A stretch of 64,000 nucleotides of DNA from an uncultured Bacteriovoracaceae bacterium (GTDB lineage: Bacteria; Bdellovibrionota; Bacteriovoracia; Bacteriovoracales; Bacteriovoracaceae). Every line of letters starts with the position of its first letter. Positions within the stretch are counted from its first letter, which is position 1. The notes below the pieces were generated by a model. It did not search any database. It worked only from the letters and a program-made list of their open reading frames with translations, and was not told where the DNA came from. The translations under genes and the position numbers were made by a program. Below, piece after piece: positions 25,499 through 34,676 of this stretch. The stretch is taken from contig CATLOT010000011.1 of NCBI GenBank assembly GCA_950054155.1, forward strand, positions 1 through 64,000, read 5' to 3'.

Positions 25499-26257
25499 TT
25501 ACTTTAAAAAATCAACAATATTGTCACTGACCCATTCGGGATCATCTAGCGGAAGATCGTGACCAGCATCTTTGTGAAGATGAAGCTTTTGATCAAAGCG
25601 TCTTGCAATGGCCTTACTGCATTTATAACTCGCCAGTCGATCACCTTTCGCAGCAAGAACCAAAAGTGGGATTGTGACCTCTTCAGGAACATTAAAGCGT
25701 GACGCTGCATACATTTGTTTGAGGAAGGAAGCTCTTTTGATCGGACTCTCTGCGCTGTAGCTTGCGTGCCTCTTAATAAGGTCCTGATCAATCGTTATAA
25801 GGTTTGTTGTAAGCTTAAGGATCGCCTCCTCTCTCTCTTCATAATCCTCTCTAAAGAATAATTTTAAAACCATGCCCATGGCCTTGGGTGAAAAGCGGTG
25901 ATGGGGAGGGGATATATTACCAGCCGAAGAGTTGATCAGAATGAGAGCACTCATATCATTTCTAAAGCGGTCTACCCAATCAAGAGCAATCATGCCTCCC
26001 ATGGAGATGGCGATAATTCCCCATGGGCCTTCATGCTTTTCTTTTAATTCTAACCACTCTCTTCTGAGTTCATTGGTGTAATCAGAAATATGGGAATGAG
26101 CTTCATTATTGGCTTTCTTTCCAACTCCCGGAAGTTCTAGAAAATGAAGATTGAGTCCGGGAAGTTTTTCCTTAAGGATCGCAGGAAATTGACCCCAGTG
26201 ACGTTCTTCACGAGCAAGACCTCTGACAAGGAGAATATTCTTTGCTTTTAAGTCCAT
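25499..26257 (-). CDS. Alpha/beta hydrolase
   Basis: 252 aa, single hydrolase fold without signal peptide. Nucleophile elbow IAISMGGMI (Ser), acid LAAKGDRLAS (Asp) and DAGHDLPLDDPEW (His) form the triad. Related to many small esterases/lipases; substrate unknown. The start overlaps the M14 carboxypeptidase gene by ten bases, so the two are translated from one mRNA. Confidence 0.8.
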   Translation of the reverse strand: MDLKAKNILLVRGLAREERHWGQFPAILKEKLPGLNLHFLELPGVGKKANNEAHSHISDYTNELRREWLELKEKHEGPWGIIAISMGGMIALDWVDRFRNDMSALILINSSAGNISPPHHRFSPKAMGMVLKLFFREDYEEREEAILKLTTNLITIDQDLIKRHASYSAESPIKRASFLKQMYAASRFNVPEEVTIPLLVLAAKGDRLASYKCSKAIARRFDQKLHLHKDAGHDLPLDDPEWVSDNIVDFLK

Positions 26258-27243
26258 GATTTAAAATTCCTTGATGCCCGAAAGAGAAAGTCGATAAGAA
26301 GCATATGGCGTCTCATCGTGCGATCATAGCGATGGGATTTTATAGGATTAAAGAAGCCACCTGCTGTAAAAATTTGCAGGGGATTCTTTTTAACCCAAAT
26401 CCAGGAACCCATTTCAAGGGTCCAAGGAATAAGGGTATTTTCATTGTCACTATTAGCTTCCCTGTGAAGATCATAAATATAGTCCCAAAGGTCTCCACTA
26501 ATAGTGTAGCTATCAAACTGGGGCTCTATTTGATAAATATGATGGGGAAGGGTTTCGTCGAGAATATCTTTGATGTTCTGAACTTGCTTAATACTTGGGA
26601 AGGGTTGACTTGTTTTTGCGTAAGGAAACCATAAGCGGTCTTTCATACCAAAACCAGAGTGAAAATCAACAGTCACTGCTGCTGGGCAATCAAAGAGTTG
26701 CTCCTTACAGAAATCGACGAGGGCCTGAGATTCAATCTCCATGGGTTTACCTTCTTCGCCACGGTACCAGGGAAGTCGGTTTGAATAACGATGACCACTT
26801 ACAAGGAAAGTCGGTTTTTCCTCTTCACAATCTATGGGAGCGTTTCTCATAAGATCAACACCATTGGGATTAGAGCGTTGATGGGCGGCCATACCTGCGG
26901 GGTTGATCAAGGGAATAGAGACAATACGGCAATCTTTAAGGCGCTCTCTTAATTCCTCATCCCAGGAGAGTTGCTTAAAAAGAGAAGTCAGATAAGTAAT
27001 AACGACATGACTTCCTACTCTTTCAAGTCCATGAACTCCACCAAAGAGACCAAGAGCGGGTTTTGTCTTATCTGTTGTTCCTATGGTGAAGGCAATAATA
27101 GGGTAACTATTTCCATCAATATAGACTCGATCGAGTTCGTGAGTTTGGATTAGGTCGTCTTTAAAGTGGGTAAGTTCTCGAATGAGCTTAAGCTCGTGAA
27201 GGTCTTTCACTGATAAAATCCTCGTGATTTCAATTTGTTCCAT
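26248..27243 (-). CDS. M14 family zinc carboxypeptidase
   Basis: 331 aa. The zinc ligands are GVHGLERVG (His71, Glu74) and TVDFHSGFG (His195); NPNGVDLMRN is the substrate-binding motif and PWTLEMGSW supplies the catalytic Glu277. No signal peptide is visible, so it is probably cytosolic, perhaps trimming peptidoglycan-derived or other peptides. First gene of a two-gene unit with the hydrolase. Confidence 0.85.
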   Translation of the reverse strand: MEQIEITRILSVKDLHELKLIRELTHFKDDLIQTHELDRVYIDGNSYPIIAFTIGTTDKTKPALGLFGGVHGLERVGSHVVITYLTSLFKQLSWDEELRERLKDCRIVSIPLINPAGMAAHQRSNPNGVDLMRNAPIDCEEEKPTFLVSGHRYSNRLPWYRGEEGKPMEIESQALVDFCKEQLFDCPAAVTVDFHSGFGMKDRLWFPYAKTSQPFPSIKQVQNIKDILDETLPHHIYQIEPQFDSYTISGDLWDYIYDLHREANSDNENTLIPWTLEMGSWIWVKKNPLQIFTAGGFFNPIKSHRYDRTMRRHMLLIDFLFRASRNFKSWT

Positions 27244-27285
27244 TTTATCGTGAGTTAGGGGGAAGGGATATAGGGGTAAGCTTTT

Positions 27286-28416
27286 CTAAAGCCAGTAGCG
27301 GATTAAGTTGAGCATAATAGTTGAGAATGATTGAGGGCCATAACGCTTAAGAATATCCTTTTTCTTAAGCTCAACTGAGTCTGCGAGGTCGAAGAGAAAC
27401 TGCTTGATAAGAGACTCTTTATTATTAGGGTCTCGAAGAACCACATCGACCTCATAGTCATGTCTAAAGCTTCTGCTATTCATATTACTACTTCCCACCA
27501 CACACCATTGATCGATGATAACGACCTTGGAGTGAAGAATTCGAGGAAGGTACTCGAATATTTTAATACCTTTGTCCGCAAGATGACGGGTGCTAAGAGA
27601 GTTGATTAAAGGAAAGAGCTTCATATCACTTTTTCTTGGGATAAGGATTGTAACATTGACGCCCTTTTGACTAGCTCTTGTCAGCGCTTCAATGAGCTCC
27701 TTTGTTGGAACAAAGTAGGGATTCATGATCCAAACTCGTTTTTGAGCACTTTCTATTCTCTTTATCAAATCACGATTTTGAAGTGCCCTTGAAAAAGTAC
27801 CATCATTGAGACGTAACCCACTCTTAAGGTTAATCAGTGCATCTTTTAAATTTTCTTTAGAGCTAAGATGATCGAGGTGATCTCGCCACGCCCTTAAAAA
27901 AGAAGTGCGTAAAAGTTGAACTCTCTCATCTTTAATTTTAATTCCCGTATCCCGCCATGATCTCTCGCCTCTAAGGCGCAGTGAATGAAGACTTGTAATA
28001 TTAATGGAGCCGACAAAGGCAATCCTCTTGTCGATAATATAGGTCTTTCTATGATTTCTCTTATTGATGGTAAAAAGTCCTTTTAAAAGGGGGCTAAGAA
28101 TAGACTTTAAACTGCGGTTGGCATTTGTGGCGAGCTGGTGGGGGAGGGGATTAAAAATGCGAATCTCAAAATTGGGATGACTAAGCTTTTTATAAAGAAG
28201 GGGACAAAAAGATGAACTGCCAATGCCATCCATGAGTATTCTAACTTTAACTCCCTCGCGGGCCTTTTTTTTGAGAACTCTAAGCAAGCGTTTACCGAGT
28301 TCATCAGTTTCAAAAATATAGGCTTCGATAAGGATTTCATGGCGAGCGCGTTTACACTCTTTGAGAAGGCCATCAAAGAAGAAGTCACCCTTATGAAAGA
28401 GAATTTCTCGTGTCAT
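27286..28416 (-). CDS. Phospholipase D superfamily protein (cardiolipin-synthase-like)
   Basis: 376 aa from the ATG at 28416; the frame extends to 28524 but those 36 residues look non-coding. Two HKD motifs are present: HRKTYIIDKRIAFVGSIN and HSKVVIIDQWCVVGSSNMNSRS, the second with the usual GSxN tail. The two-domain layout fits bacterial cardiolipin synthase ClsB or related transphosphatidylases, but it lacks the N-terminal transmembrane pair of ClsA. Acts at the inner membrane, if so. Confidence 0.82.
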   Translation of the reverse strand: MTREILFHKGDFFFDGLLKECKRARHEILIEAYIFETDELGKRLLRVLKKKAREGVKVRILMDGIGSSSFCPLLYKKLSHPNFEIRIFNPLPHQLATNANRSLKSILSPLLKGLFTINKRNHRKTYIIDKRIAFVGSINITSLHSLRLRGERSWRDTGIKIKDERVQLLRTSFLRAWRDHLDHLSSKENLKDALINLKSGLRLNDGTFSRALQNRDLIKRIESAQKRVWIMNPYFVPTKELIEALTRASQKGVNVTILIPRKSDMKLFPLINSLSTRHLADKGIKIFEYLPRILHSKVVIIDQWCVVGSSNMNSRSFRHDYEVDVVLRDPNNKESLIKQFLFDLADSVELKKKDILKRYGPQSFSTIMLNLIRYWL

Positions 28417-28658
28417 GCGCCTATTAAAAGACCATTTGGCTCCGGAGGAAAGGGGGCAATGCAATCTTGATAAAACCCTGCTTAAATGGTGAAAATTTGG
28501 GGGAGGCAAGGCACTTGCTAACACAATCTTAATATAATCTTAGCGCTCATCCTACTGTCATGGGGCCTCTTGTTGTTCTACAATTACCTTGTAACAGTCC
28601 TCTACTAGGGCGATACACACACATAAAAATCATGGATTGAGATTTTTAAGGAGAGAAC

Positions 28659-29513
28659 ATGACAACGAGATTAGAGGCATTATCAAACCCCTTTAAGAAT
28701 TTTCTTCGCTTACCTAGAGGATGGGATATTCGTTTCTCTCCTCGTTTTATCGCTTACACTCCGACATATGATATTGAAATTGAGACGGGAAATTATCGTC
28801 TTGAAACCGCAGCGACCATGAATGACCTTCTTGAAGTCTTTGAGATGCGCCATCAGATTTTCCTAGAAGACACGGGAGCTGCTACTGAAGAAAGCGATGG
28901 GTATGATGTTGATGAGTTTGATTCCATTTGTGATCACATCATTATTCGCTCAAAAGAGACAAACAAAATAGTTGGAACATACCGTGTGATCTCAAGTCAC
29001 TATAGTGACTCTTTCTATTCTCAAACCGAGTTTGATCTTGAACAATTCCTCAATACCTCTGGACCAAAGCTTGAACTTGGAAGAGCGTGTATTCATCATG
29101 GGCATCGTAATGGAGCGGTAATTGATCTTCTGTGGCGTGGTATTGGAGAGTATATTAAACTTACAGGCTCACAATACCTCTTCGGTTGCAGTTCTCTTAA
29201 AATTACCGACCCTATGGAGGCTAAGGCCGTGATGGGTTACCTCGGAGAAGACGATAAGCTTGAGGATTGTTTTTCTATTCGTCCTATTGGCAAGTTTGAT
29301 ATGGATCTTGAAAATGTTCACCAAGGAAAAATGGATGCTTCTGATATCAAGGGACTAATTCCACCTCTTTTAAGAAGTTACTTTACAGCAGGTGCAAAGG
29401 TTTACGGTGAACCAGCGCTTGACGTTGACTTCAAATGTATCGATTTTTTAACGATCCTTGATGTGAATAATTTGACCTCAGGTTATAAAAGAAGATATTT
29501 TAAGGGTCTATGA
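28659..29513 (+). CDS. olsB: Ornithine-acyl-ACP N-acyltransferase-like protein (OlsB family)
   Basis: 284 aa, AAGGAGAG before the start. The N-terminal GNAT-like fold shows RLETAATMNDLLEVFEMRHQIFLED, CDHIIIRSKETNKIVGTYRVIS, LELGRACIHHGHRNGAVIDLLWRGIGEY and YLFGCSSL, the pattern of OlsB/hemolysin-type acyltransferases. It would attach a 3-hydroxyacyl chain to ornithine. It overlaps the PlsC-like gene by four bases, as expected for an ornithine lipid pair. The 242-base upstream gap contains a TATAAT at 28533 but no convincing -35. Confidence 0.78.
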   Translation: MTTRLEALSNPFKNFLRLPRGWDIRFSPRFIAYTPTYDIEIETGNYRLETAATMNDLLEVFEMRHQIFLEDTGAATEESDGYDVDEFDSICDHIIIRSKETNKIVGTYRVISSHYSDSFYSQTEFDLEQFLNTSGPKLELGRACIHHGHRNGAVIDLLWRGIGEYIKLTGSQYLFGCSSLKITDPMEAKAVMGYLGEDDKLEDCFSIRPIGKFDMDLENVHQGKMDASDIKGLIPPLLRSYFTAGAKVYGEPALDVDFKCIDFLTILDVNNLTSGYKRRYFKGL

Positions 29514-30295
29514 AAGCTATCCTGCGAGCCGCAGCAAAGATGTTTATCTTTATAAGTGCCGTAATGACCTATTTCGTTGCGGCCTTAACTCTTTACCCCT
29601 CGTTAAAAAAGAACCCGATGCAAGCACGCAAGAAGATTGCCCGTCTTATTAGTGCCTACGCTCGTTTCGCCTGTTGGTTTATGGGAATTAAAGTAAGCCT
29701 AAAAGGGGCTGAAAGATTAAAGCAGGGAAATAATCTCATCGTCTCAAATCACTTATCTTATACTGATATTTTGGTGATCTGCTCTTACTTTCCCGCGTGC
29801 TTTGTCACCAGTGTCGAAATGAGGGATACACCCTTTCTTGGTCATATTTGTAAGTTAGCAGGTTGTGTTTTCGTTGAAAGGCGAAATAAGAAGAATCTTG
29901 GAAATGAAGTTAAAGAAATAACCGAAGCTCTCAAAGCAGGGCTTGATGTCGTCATCTTTCCTGAGGCGACGAGTACTAATGGTGAAGAAGTCATTCGCTT
30001 TAGAAGACCTCTTTTTCGCTCAGCTATTGACTCCCAGATCCCCGTAAAACCTCTTACTCTAAACTATCGCTCCCTAGATAATGTTGAAGTGAGTCTTCGT
30101 AATCGAGACGAAGTTTTTTGGTATGGAGATATGACCTTTGTTGATCACCTTTGGAATTTCTTTAAGCACGGTGAAATTGCCGTTGACCTATGGGTAGGAG
30201 AAGACCTCAAGGTTGGTGATGAAATCGACCATGGTATTCTCGCCGAGCAAAGTCACGCCAAAGTTAAAAGCCATTACAGACAAGTTCTTGCTTAG
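29510..30295 (+). CDS. olsA: PlsC-like acyltransferase (probable OlsA)
   Basis: 261 aa with an N-terminal membrane segment (MFIFISAVMTYFVAALTLYP). The catalytic HX4D is VSNHLSYTDILV; motif III is VIFPEATSTNGEEVIRFRRPLF. It would add the second acyl chain to lyso-ornithine lipid; plain lysophosphatidate acylation is the alternative. Its stop shares TTAG with the convergent YiiX-like gene. Confidence 0.8.
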   Translation: MKAILRAAAKMFIFISAVMTYFVAALTLYPSLKKNPMQARKKIARLISAYARFACWFMGIKVSLKGAERLKQGNNLIVSNHLSYTDILVICSYFPACFVTSVEMRDTPFLGHICKLAGCVFVERRNKKNLGNEVKEITEALKAGLDVVIFPEATSTNGEEVIRFRRPLFRSAIDSQIPVKPLTLNYRSLDNVEVSLRNRDEVFWYGDMTFVDHLWNFFKHGEIAVDLWVGEDLKVGDEIDHGILAEQSHAKVKSHYRQVLA

Positions 30296-31797
30296 GGATA
30301 AATATATTCCTTGAAACTATCCTCGCAGCTGTAACGAAAACGAAGTCCGTCTCTTCTGTGGCGATAGTGTTCCCGCTTACATTTGAGAGAGTGCTTCTGA
30401 TAGACTCCTTGTCTCTCGTAGAAGCTTAGTGTTTTCGCAAAGTCATCTTTGCTATGATAGTGAAGCCCTTGCTCGTCTCCTGTGGCATACATCACTGTTT
30501 TAAGAGGGGTGCCCGTATAAAAAGCAAGCTCAGCTAAATTATTAGGTGAAATGGTAAGACGTCCTAGGAGCTCTTCCATCGGCCAAGAGATAGGGCCAAA
30601 GGAGAAGGCGATAATTTCTGTACAGGTAATCGTCTCGCCTGTCATGGCATCAAAACTAAAATCATATTCCTTATCGAGTTGATCCGCGAGAAAGTCTAAT
30701 GTTTGACTCAATTCATTCTTAGACTTTTGCGCAAAACCATCAACTCTTAAAACGGCCATTTCATCTAGGTTTACAAAGTCTCGTAGTGAATCAAAAACAA
30801 GTCCCCAGCGGCGCACTTGAAAGATTGTTTTTCCTTTTTCAATATTTTCTTTAAAAGGAAGAATTGAGGGATGATCCCAAAGCCCTAATTCCATAAGTTG
30901 ATCTTTCGAACCTAAGTAAACACCCACATGGCCCCAGTGACCGGGAATTGTTTTGTCGGTAAACTTAAAGGCTTTCTTCTCCATGAGAAGATCAAAGGGG
31001 AGGAGTGTCTCATTGAGATCACTTAGTAGTTTTTCATCATCTTTAAGGTATCCCTCTCTCCAGGCAATATTTCCCGCAATTGCACCAAAGGCACTTGAAG
31101 CACCTGTGGCAATACTTCCAAGACCTGCACTTAAGCTGTCGCTAATATTTCTAAGGGTAAGTTCTGTATCAGTTAGTTCACTTAATTTCTTCCCTTGAGC
31201 AATGAGTTTTTGAGAAAGGCTATTGTCCCATGCACTTTGAAGGGCATCACTTGTAAAGTTCATCTTCTTTGAGTTCTTTTTAAGAATAGACTCTATCTTA
31301 GAAGCACTTCTCTCATTCTTTTTAAGGATGGCTTCCCAGCCTTTTTTGAGATGGGGATTACTGGCGAATTGATCCTTCATAAGACCACGAAGGATAGTGG
31401 GATGAAAAAAGAGATCATTTATTTTTTTGACTGACTCAAGACTGAGCGCCTTAAGCGTTACATTCTCAAGGCTATTATCACGCTCTTGAAGATTAGAGTT
31501 AATCATGATGACAACTTCGAAGTAGCCTTTAATGAGGTTGAGAGAGTAGGGCTGTAGTCCTCCTTGAGAGAGTTGTTCTTCATAAAGCTCTGCTAGGGCA
31601 TGACCATAGTGCGTAGAGCGGCTAAGGTTATCGAGAACGCTTTCAATTGAACTTTTTTGATTCAATGGAGTTTGCTTCCATTCCTTTAACTCTTGCAGGT
31701 GAACTTGAGTTGAACTGTAATTAAGTTCAAGGGCATGGGCCCCGGTGAGAGAAAGGAGTAAGCTCCCCAAAATAAGGCTTTTTAGATACTTTTTCAT
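30292..31797 (-). CDS. Exported YiiX/permuted papain-like hydrolase
   Basis: 501 aa with a signal peptide (MKKYLKSLILGSLLLSLTGAHA). The first 250 residues are helical with no family recognised; a Gly/Ala-rich segment sits near 220-245. Residues ~285-420 resemble the permuted NlpC/P60 (YiiX-like) fold: GHWGHVGVYLG (His290) and ETITCTEIIAF (Cys392). Such enzymes cut amide or ester bonds in cell wall or lipids. Probably periplasmic. Confidence 0.7.
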   Translation of the reverse strand: MKKYLKSLILGSLLLSLTGAHALELNYSSTQVHLQELKEWKQTPLNQKSSIESVLDNLSRSTHYGHALAELYEEQLSQGGLQPYSLNLIKGYFEVVIMINSNLQERDNSLENVTLKALSLESVKKINDLFFHPTILRGLMKDQFASNPHLKKGWEAILKKNERSASKIESILKKNSKKMNFTSDALQSAWDNSLSQKLIAQGKKLSELTDTELTLRNISDSLSAGLGSIATGASSAFGAIAGNIAWREGYLKDDEKLLSDLNETLLPFDLLMEKKAFKFTDKTIPGHWGHVGVYLGSKDQLMELGLWDHPSILPFKENIEKGKTIFQVRRWGLVFDSLRDFVNLDEMAVLRVDGFAQKSKNELSQTLDFLADQLDKEYDFSFDAMTGETITCTEIIAFSFGPISWPMEELLGRLTISPNNLAELAFYTGTPLKTVMYATGDEQGLHYHSKDDFAKTLSFYERQGVYQKHSLKCKREHYRHRRDGLRFRYSCEDSFKEYIYP

Positions 31798-31901
31798 ACG
31801 CCCATATTAAGACAGGGCTAAGGCTAGGGGTTTAATTTTGAAATAATGAAAGAGGGGTGTTTACTTTTTGGACGCTCAGGTTGACGTCTAACTGTTTGAT
31901 A

Positions 31902-32252
31902 TTACTTGCGCCATTGAGGCCCATCTTCTCCTGTAATCAAATCCCAGTGAGTAAAGACATGCTCAAGTAAGCCCTCCTCATCAAGAATGACCTCAAGGTC
32001 CTCTTGGAGTTCTTGAGGATCCTCGGGAAGGAGGAGTCCACAGGTGTAGTGAATGAGAGGGTCTTGATGGATGAAGTCTTTATCAGTCGATTGGCTGGTT
32101 ATGACGATGCTATAGAAAGAGAGTTTTCCTTTTTGCCACAATTCTCTCTCTTCTTGGCTCACTTGAGAAAATTTTCCATCTGGTCGGTAATCTGGAGTTC
32201 GCGTGAGCTCCATAAGGATGTGGAAGTTTTCGACGTCGAGTTCAAATCTCAT
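31902..32252 (-). CDS. Protein of unknown function
   Basis: 116 aa, no signal peptide, acidic. It starts MRFELDVENFHILMELTRTPDYRPDGKFS and ends WDLITGEDGPQWRK. No family recognised. The start overlaps the solute-binding-protein gene end by four bases (ATGA type), which supports expression. Confidence 0.55.
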   Translation of the reverse strand: MRFELDVENFHILMELTRTPDYRPDGKFSQVSQEERELWQKGKLSFYSIVITSQSTDKDFIHQDPLIHYTCGLLLPEDPQELQEDLEVILDEEGLLEHVFTHWDLITGEDGPQWRK

Positions 32253-32977
32253 AATTTGATTCCTGTTTTTTTGAATATTCTATTATAAACGCCGTCACTT
32301 CTCATCTTTTGAATGGCCTTTTCAACTTGATCCCTTAGTTGCCAGTGGTCCTTGTGAAAAACTGGTCTTAAGATAATGGGAAAGTCGAGATGCTTTACTG
32401 CAGTTAGGCTCTTGTCCTTACTTTTTCGAAGTACTTTGGCAAAGTTTTGATGGGTTGTCATGACCCCATGGACGCGGCCTAGTTTTAGCATTTTAAAACC
32501 ATTTTCAAGATATCCCACCTGGTTATAAGCACTTCTGGGGAGGTCTTTGTGGACATAGCTTGCTCCACGGGGAAAAGCTATCTTTAGAGAAGCAAGGTCC
32601 TGCCAATCTTTGCCATAAAAGAGCTCTGGATTATTGGTGATAACGGTCATTGTGAGAATGGTTAAAGGTGTTTGCGTTGAAATAAGATGAGCTTTAAATT
32701 CCGGAGGAATCGGGGCCTGCCAGCCAATATCACCATCGATGACTTTGTTGCGAATATCCTTGAGGACCCTACCATGGGGATAGTGGTGAACTTTAAATTG
32801 AGTATGAGGAATATAATTACTAATCTCTTTATAGAGAAGCTTTGCTATGGGCAGCCAACTCTTGGGGGAGCCCATGGAAAGAGTATAGACTTTATCAACT
32901 TTCTTCACCGGCTTGGCCCCTAATATTGGGCAAGCTAACAAGAGCGTGAAAAGGGTGATAAAATAGAGGTGTTTCAT
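32249..32977 (-). CDS. Periplasmic solute-binding-protein-like (family 3) protein
   Basis: 242 aa from the ATG at 32977, giving a signal peptide (MKHLYFITLFTLLLACPILGA). The body follows the bacterial extracellular solute-binding family 3 pattern: YTLSMGSPKSWLPIAKLLYKEIS, DLASLKIAFPRGASYV, LKLGRVHGVMTTHQNFAKVL, and a final VEKAIQKMRSDGVYNRIFKKTG. No permease or ATPase genes are adjacent, so it may be an orphan sensor. Start context lacks a strong Shine-Dalgarno. Confidence 0.7.
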   Translation of the reverse strand: MKHLYFITLFTLLLACPILGAKPVKKVDKVYTLSMGSPKSWLPIAKLLYKEISNYIPHTQFKVHHYPHGRVLKDIRNKVIDGDIGWQAPIPPEFKAHLISTQTPLTILTMTVITNNPELFYGKDWQDLASLKIAFPRGASYVHKDLPRSAYNQVGYLENGFKMLKLGRVHGVMTTHQNFAKVLRKSKDKSLTAVKHLDFPIILRPVFHKDHWQLRDQVEKAIQKMRSDGVYNRIFKKTGIKL

Positions 32978-33042
32978 GTCACTGCACGTTATCAAAAAAG
33001 GACAGCGAGTTGAAGTGCCTTTGGGAAGATGAACAGATTTTA

Positions 33043-33717
33043 ATGAGGAAAAATGAGGTTTTTTCTGTCGACTCCATAATTAATGATGAGGAGTTTGAAG
33101 ATATCTTGAATTTCATCGCTAAGAAGTGGTCTCTAGACTCCTTTGGAGACGAATCAGGGCCTTTTCCCTTTGGCCTTCCATGTGAAGATGAAATCATCTT
33201 TTATCCCGGTAGCTTCTCTCCTTGGCATAAGGGGCATGGGGCTTGTGTACGAAATGCTCCCAAGAATCTCCCATTAGTAGTGATGCCTGATTACAATCCC
33301 TGGAAAGAGGTGCGAAAAGAGGGCATGTGGCAAGAAGTTCAGACTATTTGGAGAGACCTTACTGAGCTTGAAAAGTCTGGTCATAGGGTTTCGCTCTTTC
33401 TTGGATTTCTCGCCTTAAAAAAGCGCAATCCTACCGTTAAGTGGATGTCTTATTTTAAAGAAGTTCATCCCCAAAAGAAGATATGGCTTTTGATGGGTGA
33501 GGACTCCTTCCTTCATCTTCACGAGTGGTACAGAGCTCAGGAGCTCCTCTCTTTACTGCATGGGATTTATATTTGCCCTAGGGGAGAAGAGGAAGACCAG
33601 ATCAAGAAACAAAGGGAAGTTATTCTCGAAATGGCCGAAAAGCCTATCATGATTGAGCGCTTAAGCTCCCACCCCTATGAGCACTTCAGCTCTACCTTTT
33701 TGCGTGAATCTAGATAG
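33043..33717 (+). CDS. NadD-like nucleotidyltransferase
   Basis: 224 aa from the ATG at 33043. The adenylyltransferase motif FYPGSFSPWHKGHGA (residues 53-66) and the C-terminal FSSTFLRES match nicotinate-nucleotide adenylyltransferases (GSFxPxHxGH and SST-x-IR). A ~50-residue N-terminal extension precedes the fold, and the central part (MGEDSFLHLHEW, in place of GxDxxxxxxxW) is diverged. It could supply NAD+ synthesis or be a relative with another substrate. A strong terminator lies ~140 bases downstream. Confidence 0.65.
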   Translation: MRKNEVFSVDSIINDEEFEDILNFIAKKWSLDSFGDESGPFPFGLPCEDEIIFYPGSFSPWHKGHGACVRNAPKNLPLVVMPDYNPWKEVRKEGMWQEVQTIWRDLTELEKSGHRVSLFLGFLALKKRNPTVKWMSYFKEVHPQKKIWLLMGEDSFLHLHEWYRAQELLSLLHGIYICPRGEEEDQIKKQREVILEMAEKPIMIERLSSHPYEHFSSTFLRESR

Positions 33718-33747
33718 GTAGTAAAATTTACAGTGTCTCTTTTCATT

Positions 33748-33769
33748 GCCTTGTCACTCGGTGACAGGC
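33748..33769 (+). repeat. Hairpin downstream of the NadD-like gene
   Basis: GCCTTGTCAC and GTGACAGGC pair with one bulged T around a TCG loop. There is no T-tract. It may stabilise the mRNA 3' end. Confidence 0.4.
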
Positions 33770-33858
33770 CTTCTATAAAGCCCATGTCTACTCATCACAA
33801 GTGGAAAGTAGTTGTCCTAACTACTCCTGTTGTAATGAAGTGTTCCTGTTGTTGTGGG

Positions 33859-33894
33859 GGGTCTTGGACGGATTCCAAGACCCTTTCTTTTTTT
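33859..33894 (+). terminator. Rho-independent terminator
   Basis: GGGTCTTGGA and TCCAAGACCC form a perfect ten-base-pair stem with loop CGGAT, followed by TTTCTTTTTTT. It ends transcription from the NadD-like gene before the convergent lipase-like gene. Confidence 0.92.
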
Positions 33895-34512
33895 CTATCT
33901 CCGACAATTCAACGATCCCAATGTTTGTGAAAGAGCAAAGGAAGAGAGCTTTCGGGGAAGAGCGATGTGACTGGCCTGACCTGTGACATTAAACTCTCTA
34001 TCAGCTCCTTTTACCTTCATGCCTGCTAAAGGCACTTTCTGGTAAATATTAATAAAGTGATTCACCAGCGGACTTCCAGGATTAGAGTAGCGATAGCTGT
34101 AGCCCCTAGGATCAAAGGTTACGACATTGTCGACTTGAAGACCCTTCTTTTTCGCTTCCTTTAAGAAATTGAAGACACCTTTTCCGGCGCCAAAACTGTG
34201 GCCTACAAGATTGAGGCGAAAAGAACTTCCAAACTCCTTCTTAAAAGAGAGAGCGCACTGAACAGCCTTTTTAGCCTTTGCTTTTGAGTAGTAAAAGTCC
34301 GCTCCTATAATTGAATTTCCACAGAGGTTCTTGGCTTCTTTAACAAAGCTCTTTTGGAGCAGCTTTGCCTTGAGCTCAGCTGTCATAAGGCCATCAAAGG
34401 TAATAATAAGAGTGCTTCGGTCTTCGTTAATGGCCTCTTTGAGTTGTGTTGGGCAATTCGCCTTGGCCTTGAGCACGAGGCACAAGCTCACAAGGATCAG
34501 TAGTGTTTTCAT
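33895..34512 (-). CDS. Secreted lipase-like alpha/beta hydrolase
   Basis: 205 aa with a signal peptide (MKTLLILVSLCLVLKAKA). The nucleophile motif is LVGHSFGAGKGV; candidates for the other triad members are Asp in VVTFDPRG and His in ASHIALP. Four cysteines (ANCPTQ, NLCGNS, VQCALS, LNCRR) fit a disulfide-bonded exported protein. Substrate unknown. Confidence 0.7.
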   Translation of the reverse strand: MKTLLILVSLCLVLKAKANCPTQLKEAINEDRSTLIITFDGLMTAELKAKLLQKSFVKEAKNLCGNSIIGADFYYSKAKAKKAVQCALSFKKEFGSSFRLNLVGHSFGAGKGVFNFLKEAKKKGLQVDNVVTFDPRGYSYRYSNPGSPLVNHFINIYQKVPLAGMKVKGADREFNVTGQASHIALPRKLSSFALSQTLGSLNCRR

Positions 34513-34676
34513 GGGTCTTAACTCCTATAATTAAATAGTTTTCGTGTTGGTGGAGGGCTACCTTGCCATAACTTGAGGTCGAAGAGGTTGGAGTAGGGAA
34601 ATTTTTCATAAGGCTTTAACACGGAGGGTAAACGAAGTATTCTCCTCCTCCCAAACCTAATTTGTTGGAGAAAGTC

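Noticed and set aside
33733-33930. 65-codon frame with a CSCCCGG run across the terminator after the NadD-like gene
   Set aside because: It runs through a strong terminator stem and T-tract into the convergent gene and has no ribosome binding site, so a leader peptide or gene is unlikely.
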